From assembly GCA_030840805.1 (NCBI GenBank), contig JAVEDU010000042.1:1-38731 (forward strand): a DNA stretch of 38,731 nucleotides. Direction: 5' to 3'. A model generated the notes under the pieces. The model did not search any database. It was not told where the DNA came from and was given only the letters and a program-made list of their open reading frames with translations. Numbering within the stretch: the stretch's first letter is position 1; each line of letters begins with the position of its first letter. The DNA comes from Actinomycetota bacterium. GTDB taxonomy: Bacteria > Actinomycetota > Actinomycetes > Mycobacteriales > HKI-0501. A program made the translations under genes and the position numbers. Shown here in pieces: positions 15,592 to 26,533 of this stretch.

Positions 15592-17483
15592 CGCCACGGA
15601 CCGTCCTGCCGGGCCGTCCCGGCGGTCGCGGCCACGGCGGGTTCGGGATCCAGGACGAGGGTCCCGGGCCGGATCGCGCACTCCCGCAGCTGGGCGATCA
15701 CCGTCTCCGCGGGCCCCGTCGGGTCGATCGCGTGCGCGGCGGCCACGTCCAACGGCGGCGCGTCGACGTGGGTGATGAGCGGGTGGACCGGGCGGCGGTC
15801 CACCTCGGCGGCGCCGAGCCGGTCCTCGACGAGCTTCTCCCCCGGCCGCATCCCGGTCACGACCATCTCCACGCGCCGGCCGGCCAGGCCCATGACCCGC
15901 TCGGCCAGCTCGCCCACCGTCACCGGCGCGCCCATGTCGAGCACCAGCACCTCACCGGCGGAGCCGATCGCGCCGGCCTGGACGACCAGCTCGACCGCCT
16001 CGGGGATCGACATGAAGTACCGCGTCGCGCGCGGGTCCGTGACCGTCACCGGGCCTCCCGCCTCGACCTGCTGGGCAAACGTGCCGAGCACCGAACCGCG
16101 ACTGCCGAGCACATTGCCGAACCGTACCGACATATAGGGCAATCCGTGCCGACGGCCCGCCTGCGCCGTGAGCCTTTCCGCGACCCGCTTCGAGTAGCCG
16201 AGGACGCTGACCGGGTCGGCCGCCTTGTCGGTGGAGACGTGGACGAACCGCTCGACGCCGTGCCGGGCGCAGGCGTCCAGCAGGGTCTGGGTGCCCAGGA
16301 CGTTGGTCAGCACGGCCTCGCCCGGGTAGGCCTCCAGCAGCGGGAGGTGCTTGAGCGCCGCCGCGTGGAAAACCACGTCCGGGCGCGAGGTCGCCAGCGC
16401 GGTGTCCATCCGCTTCCCGTCGCGGATGTCGGCCAGCACGACGTTGTCGTCGTCGAGCAGGCCGCGGCCGTCGAGGGACAGCTGGACCGCCTGGAGGGAG
16501 GACTCGTCCCGGTCCAGCATGATCAGCGCCTCGGGCGCGAAGGAGGCGATCTGCCGGCACAGCTCCGACCCGATCGAGCCGCCGGCGCCGGTCACCATCA
16601 CCCGGCGGCCGGTCAGGTATCCGGCGATCCCGGCCATGTCGGTACTGATCTGGTGGCGGCCGATGAGGTCGGCGAGCCGGACGTCCCGCAGCCCGGCCAG
16701 CGCCCCGGTGGAGTCGAACATGTCGCGGGTGGGCGGCAGGACCTTCACCGCCAGCGAGGCGTCCTGGGCGGCGGCGCTCAGCTCCCGTACGAGCGGCGCG
16801 TCGGCGGACGGGACGGCGATCACCAGGAGGTCTGCTCGGGTCCGCGCGGCCACCTCGGCGAGATCGGCCCGGCCGCCGAGCACCCGGACCCCGTCCAGCC
16901 GGAGGAACTTCTTCCGCGGGTGGTCGTCGAGCAGGCCGACCGGCACGAACGCGCGCTGGGCGTCCCGCAGCATCGCCTGGACCACCATCCTCCCGCCGTC
17001 ACCGGCGCCGAAGACCAGCGCCCGGCGGTGGCCCTCCGCGTCGGTGCGGCGGCGGCGGTCGGCGACCCGGCGGTCCAGCCAGCGGAACGCGATCATGAAC
17101 ACGAACGCCAGGGCGGCCGCCACGTACGGCACCGAGCCGGGCAGCGGGCGGCGGCCCGGCGCGAGGAGTACCACGAAGAGCTGGAGGGTCCCGACGCCGA
17201 ACGCCACCGCCGCCAGCGCGGTGAGCTCGTCGTACGACCCGTACCGGTACCGGCCGCGGTAGACCAGCACCCGGCCCAGCAGGAGGTGGAGGACGACGCC
17301 GAGGACGGTCATCCCGACGAGGCCCGCCCGGTGGACGTCCGAGACGGCGAAGTCGTACCGCGCGCCGGCGGCGAGGCACATGGCCGCCACCCACGCGATG
17401 GCGTCCACCACCGGGACGAGTGGTCCAGATCTCAGGTCACCCCACCGCTCGCGTGCGTGCCGTGTGATTCCCTGCGAACTCAC
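15588..17483 (-). CDS. Membrane nucleotide-sugar dehydratase/epimerase (CapD/PglF-type)
   Basis: The 631-residue protein has N-terminal membrane spans (about residues 22-145), then a Rossmann-like domain (VFGAGDGGRMVVQAM, about 154), then an extended SDR domain. The SDR part has VTGAGGSIGSELCRQI (about 292-307), HAAALKHLPLLE and STDKAADPVSVLGYSKRVAE (about 416). This is the arrangement of PglF/WbpM/CapD enzymes that convert UDP-GlcNAc to a 4-keto-6-deoxy sugar. In this family the SDR tyrosine is normally replaced, often by Met; the equivalent position here appears to be Leu, with the lysine kept. The GTG start has GGGGA about 7 nt upstream. It leads a three-gene operon whose next gene starts a lipid-linked glycan, which suggests that the product sugar is used there. 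Confidence 0.88.
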   Translation of the reverse strand: MSSQGITRHARERWGDLRSGPLVPVVDAIAWVAAMCLAAGARYDFAVSDVHRAGLVGMTVLGVVLHLLLGRVLVYRGRYRYGSYDELTALAAVAFGVGTLQLFVVLLAPGRRPLPGSVPYVAAALAFVFMIAFRWLDRRVADRRRRTDAEGHRRALVFGAGDGGRMVVQAMLRDAQRAFVPVGLLDDHPRKKFLRLDGVRVLGGRADLAEVAARTRADLLVIAVPSADAPLVRELSAAAQDASLAVKVLPPTRDMFDSTGALAGLRDVRLADLIGRHQISTDMAGIAGYLTGRRVMVTGAGGSIGSELCRQIASFAPEALIMLDRDESSLQAVQLSLDGRGLLDDDNVVLADIRDGKRMDTALATSRPDVVFHAAALKHLPLLEAYPGEAVLTNVLGTQTLLDACARHGVERFVHVSTDKAADPVSVLGYSKRVAERLTAQAGRRHGLPYMSVRFGNVLGSRGSVLGTFAQQVEAGGPVTVTDPRATRYFMSIPEAVELVVQAGAIGSAGEVLVLDMGAPVTVGELAERVMGLAGRRVEMVVTGMRPGEKLVEDRLGAAEVDRRPVHPLITHVDAPPLDVAAAHAIDPTGPAETVIAQLRECAIRPGTLVLDPEPAVAATAGTARQDGPWR

Positions 17484-17540
17484 TGTCTGATCCCCGTCCT
17501 CATGTGGCCGTCGCGTCCGCCGACTAAGATGTCGGGTTGG

Positions 17541-17550
17541 ATGCTATACA
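17541..17550. promoter_or_regulatory. Overlapping divergent -10 elements for the CapD and LCP units
   Basis: On the plus strand TATACA (17545-17550), preceded by TGC, forms an extended -10 that gives the LCP gene a leader of about 33 nt. On the minus strand TAGCAT (17546-17541) fits TANNNT and gives the CapD-type operon a leader of about 50 nt. The two hexamers share two base pairs, so the promoters could exclude each other. The -35 regions are weak. Confidence 0.4.
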
Positions 17551-17589
17551 AAGGGCCGGGTTCACAGCTGCCGGCAGACGGGATGGTTG

Positions 17590-18849
17590 ATGGTGCGACG
17601 CGGCCCCGCCGGCGACGACGACGGAGCGACGGCCATCTTCCCCCCCGTCGACGGCCCCCGGCGCCCCTCCGACGACGACACCACCGTGCTCCCCGCCTAC
17701 CGGAGTGGCCGCCGCTTTCAGGACGACACGCCGACCGAGGTGATCCCGGCGATCCGGCCGTACACGAACGCGCCGCGCACGTCCGCGACACGCCCGGCGG
17801 CCCGTCAGGTCCTCCCGGGTGAGCCCGGCCGCCGGCGCCATGCCCCGGCGAAGCCCAAGGCGTCCCGCAAGCGCAAGATCTTCCGTACCTTCGCGGTGAT
17901 CCTCGTGCTGGTCCTCGCGGGCGGAGCCGGGGCGGCCTGGGCCCTGCAGGCGCAGCTCAACAGCAACATCGACCGGTTCGGCCTCGGGAAGATCGGTGGC
18001 AACCGGCCGGAGGTCGTGGCTCCGCCGGAGGCCCTCAACATCCTGCTGGTCGGCTCGGACAGCCGGACCTCCCGCGGCAACGCCCGGGAGTGGGTCAAGA
18101 ACGAGCAGCGCACGGACTCGATGATGGTCGTCCACGTGGCGGCCGACCGGAAGTCCGTGGACGTCATCTCGATCCCTCGCGACAGCTGGGTGGACATCCC
18201 CGGCTACGGCTCGGCGAAGATCAACGCGGCCTACGCCGAGGGTGGCCCGCCGCTGCTGATCCAGACGATCGAGCAGCTCACCGGGGTCCGGATCGACCAC
18301 ATGGGCATCGTGGACTTCACCGGGTTCAAGGAGATGACCGACGCCCTGGGCGGCGTGAAGATCACCGTCCCCTCGGCGACCCAGGACAGCCGGAACTTCT
18401 TCCCGGCCGGCACGTACCGGATGAACGGCAAGCAGGCGCTCGGCTACGTGCGTCAGCGGCACGGCCTGCCCAACGGCGACTTCGACCGGATGAAGCGCCA
18501 GCAGAACTGGATCCGGGCGGTCATCAAGGAGGCCATGAGCAAGGGCACCCTGACCGACCCGCTCAAGCTCAACCGGTTCCTCCAGGCGGCCACCAAGGCC
18601 GTGGCGCTCGACGACGGCTGGGGCATCAACGACGTCCGTGGCCTCGCGCTGAGCCTCACCTCGCTCAAGACCACGGACATCCGCTTCATCACCGCCCCGA
18701 ACGTCGGGACGGACTGGGAGGGCGACCAGAGCATCGTCCGGTTGGACGACGTGAAGGGCCCGTCGCTGTGGGCGGCCATCGCCAACGACCAGGTCACCGA
18801 GTGGCTCACGGTGAACAAGCCCGACCTGCTGCAGGCCAAGGTCCGCTGA
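17590..18849 (+). CDS. LytR-CpsA-Psr (LCP) family glycopolymer ligase
   Basis: The 419-residue protein has a long Asp/Arg/Pro-rich cytoplasmic N-terminus (about 95 residues). One membrane span follows (FAVILVLVLAGGAGAAWAL, about 99-117), then an extracellular LCP domain. Typical LCP landmarks are LNILLVGSDSRTSRG (about 148), RTDSMMVVHV (Asp and Arg of the pyrophosphate site), VISIPRDSWVDIPGYG (about 191-206), KINAAYAEGG and YRMNGKQALGYVRQRHGLPNGDFDR. LCP enzymes transfer undecaprenyl-linked glycopolymers to peptidoglycan, or to arabinogalactan acceptors in some actinobacteria. ATG at 17590 was taken with the GGGATGG stretch upstream; a TTG directly before it is less likely. Divergent placement from the lipid-primer operon supports a role in the last step for the same polymer. 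Confidence 0.9.
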   Translation: MVRRGPAGDDDGATAIFPPVDGPRRPSDDDTTVLPAYRSGRRFQDDTPTEVIPAIRPYTNAPRTSATRPAARQVLPGEPGRRRHAPAKPKASRKRKIFRTFAVILVLVLAGGAGAAWALQAQLNSNIDRFGLGKIGGNRPEVVAPPEALNILLVGSDSRTSRGNAREWVKNEQRTDSMMVVHVAADRKSVDVISIPRDSWVDIPGYGSAKINAAYAEGGPPLLIQTIEQLTGVRIDHMGIVDFTGFKEMTDALGGVKITVPSATQDSRNFFPAGTYRMNGKQALGYVRQRHGLPNGDFDRMKRQQNWIRAVIKEAMSKGTLTDPLKLNRFLQAATKAVALDDGWGINDVRGLALSLTSLKTTDIRFITAPNVGTDWEGDQSIVRLDDVKGPSLWAAIANDQVTEWLTVNKPDLLQAKVR

Positions 18850-18856
18850 CCCGGAC

Positions 18857-19512
18857 TCAGCCGGCGGCGAGACCGCCGAGGTACGCGAGGTCGACCCCCA
18901 CCAGCGACTCCCGGACGGTGCGCAGCGGCCCCGCCGGGACCGGCACCTCGCTCGGCACCGCCAGCACCGCGCAGCCCGCCGCCTCGGCGGCCGCGATCCC
19001 GGTCGGGGAGTCCTCGATCGCCACGCACTCCGACGGGTCGACGCCGAGGAGGGCCGCGGCGGTGAGGTACGCCTCCGGGTGCGGCTTGTTGTGCTCCACC
19101 TCGTCGCCGCACACGGCCACGTCGAAGTAGTGCGCCCCGATCGAGCGCAGGGCCACCTCGACGAGGTCGCGGTGCGTCGAGGTCACCAGCGCGGTCGGCA
19201 GCCCCGCGGCGTGGACCGCGTCCAGCAGTTCCCGGGCACCGGGCCGCCACGGCAGGCCGCGGTCGAAGTAGTGCTTCGTGCGGTCCAGCAGCCAGCGTCC
19301 GTCCCCGTCGAGGTCTCCCCCGGTGATCCCCAGGTCGTCGTGGAGCAGCCGGAGCGAGGACACCAGGTTCGACCCCACCATGGCCTGGCGGGTCGGCGCG
19401 CTGAGCGCACCACCCAGCCGGGCCGCGAGCTCGTCCAGCGTGACGTCCCAGATCTTCTCGCTGTCGACCAGCGTGCCGTCCATGTCGAACAGCACGGCCG
19501 CCACCGGGCGGC

Positions 19513-19516
<4 letters not shown>
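18857..19516 (-). CDS. HAD-superfamily hydrolase, beta-phosphoglucomutase-like
   Basis: The 219-residue protein has all four HAD motifs. Motif I is FDMDGTLVDSE (nucleophile Asp about 11), motif II is LVTSTHRD, motif III is the Lys in NKPHPEAY, and motif IV is AIEDSPTGIAAAEAAG. A helical cap between motifs I and II places it with beta-phosphoglucomutase/phosphatase types. The GTG start overlaps the metH stop as GTGA, so it is translationally coupled to methionine synthase, but no shared substrate is evident. The substrate is unknown; a sugar or nucleotide phosphate is typical. Its stop lies only 7 bp from the convergent LCP stop. Confidence 0.88.
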
Positions 19517-23064
<3,548 letters not shown>

Positions 23065-23070
23065 GGTGCA

Positions 23071-23076
23071 AGGTTA
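23071..23076 (-). promoter_or_regulatory. -10-like TAACCT for leaderless metH
   Basis: On the minus strand TAACCT is followed by exactly 6 nt and then the metH ATG, with no Shine-Dalgarno sequence. The divergent PAC2 gene carries the same arrangement on the other strand within a 112-bp gap, which leaves too little room for a cobalamin riboswitch. Confidence 0.5.
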
Positions 23077-23164
23077 CCGAGCGTCCTCCGGGTGTCTCCG
23101 CCGGCGGTGCGCCCCGGGCCGGGGACGCCGGTCTGTCTCGGCACGGGCAGCGGGTCCGGGGACG

Positions 23165-23170
23165 TACCCT
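23165..23170 (+). promoter_or_regulatory. -10-like TACCCT for a leaderless PAC2 gene
   Basis: TACCCT is followed by 6 nt (GGACGG) and the ATG at 23177. The GGACGG could act as a weak ribosome-binding site, but it touches the start codon, so a leaderless transcript fits better. Confidence 0.5.
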
Positions 23171-23176
23171 GGACGG

Positions 23177-24040
23177 ATGACCGAGTTCGACGGACTGCCG
23201 ACGCTGCGCTCCCCGGTCGTCGTGGCCGCCTTCGAGGGGTGGAACGACGCGGGGGATGCCGCCACCGGAGCGGTGGAGCACCTCGAGCTCGAGTGGGCCG
23301 CCACCCCGCTGGCCGCGATCGACCCGGACGACTATTACGACTTCCAGGTCAACCGGCCGTCGGTGTCCCTCGTGGACGGCCTGACCCGCCGGATCGACTG
23401 GCCGACCACGCGCCTGTCGGTGTGCTCGCCGCCCGGGTCGGAGAGCGACATCGTGCTGGTCCGCGGTCTGGAGCCCAACATGCGGTGGCGCGGCTTCTGC
23501 GACGAGCTGCTGGAGCTGTTCCACGCGCTCGAGGTGGAGTCGGTCGTCCTGCTGGGCGGGCTGCTCGCCGACACGCCGCACTCCCGGCCGTTCCCGGTGA
23601 CCGGCACCGCCGGGGACCCGGAGCTCGCCGCGCGGCACAACCTGGCGACCTCGCGGTACGAGGGGCCGACCGGTATCACCGGCGTGCTGCAGGACGCCTC
23701 GGCGCGGGCCGAGCTGCCGACGGTCTCGTTCTGGGTGCAGGTGCCGCACTACGTCAGCCAGCCGCCGTGCCCCAAGGCGACGCTCGCGCTGCTGCACCGG
23801 CTGGAGGACGTCCTCGACCTGCCGGTCCCGCTGGGAGACCTCGCCGAGACCGCCGCGGTCTGGGAGCAGACGGTGGACGACCTCGCCGGGCAGGATGCCG
23901 AGATGGCGGACTACGTCCGGACCCTGGAGGAGCGCGACGTCGAGCCGATGGCGCAGGCCAGCGGCGAGGAGCTCGCGCGTGAGTTCGAGCGCTACCTGCG
24001 CCGCCGGGGCGGCTCCGGCGGTCCCACCGGCGGCCGGTGA
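23177..24040 (+). CDS. PAC2 family protein
   Basis: The 287-residue protein belongs to the PAC2 family, named after proteasome assembly chaperone 2; the actinobacterial members have no settled function. Landmarks are VVVAAFEGWNDAGDAATGAVEHL (about 14-36), the stretch YYDFQVNRPSV, GLEPNMRWRGFCDELLE, VVLLGGLLADTPHSRP and the region around WVQVPHYVSQPPCPKATLALLHRL. The acidic C-terminus ends in a charged, Gly-rich tail. It is likely cytosolic and oligomeric. It overlaps the next gene (an MFS transporter) as GTGA and is divergent from metH. In Streptomyces coelicolor a similar gene appears to lie beside mshC, so the placement near mshC is probably ancestral. Confidence 0.9.
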   Translation: MTEFDGLPTLRSPVVVAAFEGWNDAGDAATGAVEHLELEWAATPLAAIDPDDYYDFQVNRPSVSLVDGLTRRIDWPTTRLSVCSPPGSESDIVLVRGLEPNMRWRGFCDELLELFHALEVESVVLLGGLLADTPHSRPFPVTGTAGDPELAARHNLATSRYEGPTGITGVLQDASARAELPTVSFWVQVPHYVSQPPCPKATLALLHRLEDVLDLPVPLGDLAETAAVWEQTVDDLAGQDAEMADYVRTLEERDVEPMAQASGEELAREFERYLRRRGGSGGPTGGR

Positions 24041-25212
24041 GCCTTTCCGACCGGCTCCGGATCGGCGGGCTGTACCTCGGGGGTCTGCTGGGCCCCTTCG
24101 GCGGAGCGATGACCACCTCGATGCTGCCCGAGCTCGGCAGCACGTACGACGTGTCGGTCAGCGCGACCACGGCGAGCCTCACCGCGTACCTCGTCCCGTT
24201 GGCGGTGCTCATGCTCGTCTCCGGCACGATCGGCGAGCGGTACGGCCGTGGGCGGACCGTCATGCTGGGCTACGCCGTCTACACGGCGGCCTCGATCGTC
24301 TGCGCCCTCGCCTCGACGTACTCGGTGTTCCTCGGTGCCCGGGTCCTCCAGGGCGCGGCCAACGCGTTCACCACTCCCCTGCTGCTGGTCGCGCTCGGCA
24401 GCACGGTCCCGGTGGAGCGGCTCGGCCGGGCGCTCGGCACCTTCGCCTCGGTCCAGGCCATCGGGCAGAGCTCGTCTCCGCTCGTCGGCGGGCTGGCCGC
24501 CGAGGTGGACTGGCGGTGGGCATTCGTCGGCGTCGCCGCCGTGTCGGCCGTGCTCGGCACCCTCGGGCTGCCGCGTCCCACGGCCCCGGCCGCGCGGGCC
24601 GGCGGCGGCGGCCGGCTGCGCTCGCTGTGGCACCGCGAGGTCGGCCGGCTCGCGATCGTGGCGATGGCCGGGTGGGCCTGCCTCGGCGGCCTGAACTTCC
24701 TCGTCGCGATCCGGGCCGAGGACGTGTTCGGCCTGTCCTCGGCGCAGCGGGGTCTGCTCCTCACCGGGTTCGGCGTCGTCGGCCTGTTCGGCGGCCGGCT
24801 CGTGGGCCGCGCGGTGGACCGCCACGGGGCCCGCCGGTGCGGGTTCGTCGGCGGGGTGGGCGGCGGCGTCCTGGTGGCGCTCTGTGCCTTCTGGACACCC
24901 GCGGCGGGGCTCGCCGCCGGCTGGGCGCTGTGCGGGGTCGCGAGCCAGGTGCTGCTCGTCTCGCTGAACTCCCTCAGCCTGAACGCCGTGCCGGAGAACC
25001 GCGGCGGCGCCGTGGGCGTGGTGCAGGCGTTCCGCTTCGGCGGCGGCGCGCTGGCCCCGGCGGCCTGGCTCCCGCTGTACCACCTCGCCCCCGCGGCGGG
25101 CTTCCTCGCGCCCGGGCTGGTCCTCGCCGGGGTCACCGGTCTCGCGTTCGGGCGCCGGGCCCGGCCCGTTCAGCAGCCCCCGGTGACGACCTCCGCCGCC
25201 CCAGAACGGTGA
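24037..25212 (+). CDS. Major facilitator superfamily transporter
   Basis: The 391-residue protein has about 12 membrane spans and MFS signatures: the loop 2-3 motif GTIGERYGRGRTVMLGY (about 62-78), ARVLQGAANAFTTPLLLVALG (about 102-122) and, in the second half, GRLVGRAVDRHGARRCGFVGG. The organisation resembles DHA-type drug or metabolite exporters. The GTG start overlaps the PAC2 stop (GTGA), so it is translationally coupled. The substrate cannot be inferred. The stop codon lies inside the left arm of the 54-nt palindrome that separates it from convergent mshC. Confidence 0.87.
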   Translation: MSLSDRLRIGGLYLGGLLGPFGGAMTTSMLPELGSTYDVSVSATTASLTAYLVPLAVLMLVSGTIGERYGRGRTVMLGYAVYTAASIVCALASTYSVFLGARVLQGAANAFTTPLLLVALGSTVPVERLGRALGTFASVQAIGQSSSPLVGGLAAEVDWRWAFVGVAAVSAVLGTLGLPRPTAPAARAGGGGRLRSLWHREVGRLAIVAMAGWACLGGLNFLVAIRAEDVFGLSSAQRGLLLTGFGVVGLFGGRLVGRAVDRHGARRCGFVGGVGGGVLVALCAFWTPAAGLAAGWALCGVASQVLLVSLNSLSLNAVPENRGGAVGVVQAFRFGGGALAPAAWLPLYHLAPAAGFLAPGLVLAGVTGLAFGRRARPVQQPPVTTSAAPER

Positions 25213-25262
25213 TCACCACCGCCTTCTCGTCGCCATGGCGACGAGAAAGCGGTGGTGATCAC
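25209..25262. repeat. 54-nt near-perfect palindrome between MFS and mshC genes
   Basis: Two 26-nt arms (25209-25234 and 25237-25262) are reverse complements apart from one position. The arms start GTGATCACCACCGC and meet at CGCCATGGCG. The element contains the MFS stop codon and ends 15 bp from the mshC stop, so it can end transcription from both directions. It is longer, more symmetrical and less GC-rich in its core than the other terminators here, and has no T-tract, which suggests a dispersed palindromic repeat of the REP or MITE-like kind. Confidence 0.8.
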
Positions 25263-25276
25263 GGGGTCGGGTGGGG

Positions 25277-26512
25277 TCAGAGCCGCACGCCGAGCAGCGC
25301 GTCCACCGCGTCGCGGACGAGCCCGGGCGCGCCGGTGTCGGCGCCGCCGGACGTCAGGGCGTCGGCGGCCCAGCGGTCCACCGCGGCAATGGCCGCCGGG
25401 GTGTCGAGATCGTCGGACAGCCGCTCGCGGAGCCGCGCGAGCGTCGCGTCGGCGGCGGGACCCGCCGGCAGGGCCGCCGCGGCGCGCCACCGAGCCAACC
25501 GCGCCTCGGCCTCGGTCAGCACCACGGGCGTCCACGCCCGGTCGGACCGGTAGTGCCCGGCGTACAGCCCGAGCCGGATCGCCGCCGGGTCGGTGCCGTC
25601 GCCGCGCAGCCGCGAGACGAACACGAGGTTGCCGCGGGACTTGGACATCTTCTCGCCGTCGAGACCGATCATCCCGGCGTGGGCATAGTGCCGCGCGAAC
25701 GGCCACTCGCCGGTCAGCACCTCGGCATGCGCGGCCGACATCTCGTGGTGCGGGAACCGCAGGTCGCTGCCGCCGCCCTGGACGTCGAACGTGGAGCCGA
25801 GCCGGTTCAGCGCGATCGCCGCGCACTCGACGTGCCAGCCGGGGCGGCCGGGGCCGAGGCCGCCGTCCCAGGACGGCTCGCCCGGCCGGGCCCCGCGCCA
25901 CAGCACCGGGTCCAGCGGCTGCCGCTTGCCGGCCCGGTCCGGGTCCCCGCCGCGCTCCCCGAAATAGCGCAGCATCTCGCCCTCGTCGTACCGCGACTCG
26001 TACCCGAACCGGGGCGCCTTCGCGGTGTCGAAGTACACGTCACCGGTGCCGTCGTCCAGCACGTACGCGGAGCCACCGGCGAGCAGCTTCTCCACCATCT
26101 CGACGACCTCGCCGACCGACTCCACCGCGCCGATGTAGTGGTCCGGTGGCAGCACCCGGAGGGCCTCCATGTCCTCGCGGAACAGGGCGGTCTCCCGCAT
26201 GCCCAGCACGACCCAGTCCTCGCCGTCCCGCTCGGCGCGCTCCAGCAGCGGGTCGTCGATGTCGGTCACGTTCTGCACGTAGCGGACCGTGTGCCCGGCG
26301 TCGCGCCACAGCCGGTTCACCAGGTCGAACGCGAGGTAGGTGGCGGCGTGGCCGAGGTGCGTGGCGTCGTAGGGGGTGATCCCGCAGACGTACATCCCGG
26401 CGGTGGCACCGGGGGCGGTCGGGCGCACCGAGTCCGTCGCGGTGTCGTACAGCCGGAGCGGCAGGCCGCTGCCGGGGAGGCGGGGGACGTCGGTCGTGGA
26501 CCAGCTCTGCAT
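25277..26512 (-). CDS. mshC: Cysteine:1-D-myo-inositol GlcN ligase MshC (mycothiol synthesis)
   Basis: The 411-residue enzyme joins cysteine to GlcN-Ins with ATP in mycothiol synthesis. It is a class I aminoacyl-tRNA synthetase homologue related to CysS. It keeps the HIGH-like motif in [17 protein letters not shown] (Cys 43 is a zinc ligand), and further zinc ligands in WHVECAA (Cys about 229) and FPHHE (His about 254). The KMSKS loop is [10 protein letters not shown] (about 287-296). Unlike full CysS it lacks the tRNA anticodon-binding C-terminus, and its length is typical of MshC. There is no ribosome-binding site; TACCCT lies 6 nt before the ATG. It is 21 bp downstream of the nitrate cluster on the same strand, so it may also receive read-through. 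Confidence 0.96.
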   Translation of the reverse strand: MQSWSTTDVPRLPGSGLPLRLYDTATDSVRPTAPGATAGMYVCGITPYDATHLGHAATYLAFDLVNRLWRDAGHTVRYVQNVTDIDDPLLERAERDGEDWVVLGMRETALFREDMEALRVLPPDHYIGAVESVGEVVEMVEKLLAGGSAYVLDDGTGDVYFDTAKAPRFGYESRYDEGEMLRYFGERGGDPDRAGKRQPLDPVLWRGARPGEPSWDGGLGPGRPGWHVECAAIALNRLGSTFDVQGGGSDLRFPHHEMSAAHAEVLTGEWPFARHYAHAGMIGLDGEKMSKSRGNLVFVSRLRGDGTDPAAIRLGLYAGHYRSDRAWTPVVLTEAEARLARWRAAAALPAGPAADATLARLRERLSDDLDTPAAIAAVDRWAADALTSGGADTGAPGLVRDAVDALLGVRL

Positions 26513-26518
26513 GGACCG

Positions 26519-26524
26519 AGGGTA
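26519..26524 (-). promoter_or_regulatory. -10-like TACCCT for leaderless mshC
   Basis: On the minus strand TACCCT is followed by 6 nt and the mshC ATG. It lies in the 21-bp gap after the NnaR-type gene, so the -35 region would lie in the end of that coding sequence. Confidence 0.5.
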
Positions 26525-26533
26525 ACCGGGCGC

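Noticed and set aside
23065-23176. Possible cobalamin riboswitch upstream of metH
   Set aside because: The gap is only 112 bp, is shared with a divergent gene and fits leaderless starts on both sides; there is no room for a riboswitch of about 200 nt and no B12-box-like sequence was seen.
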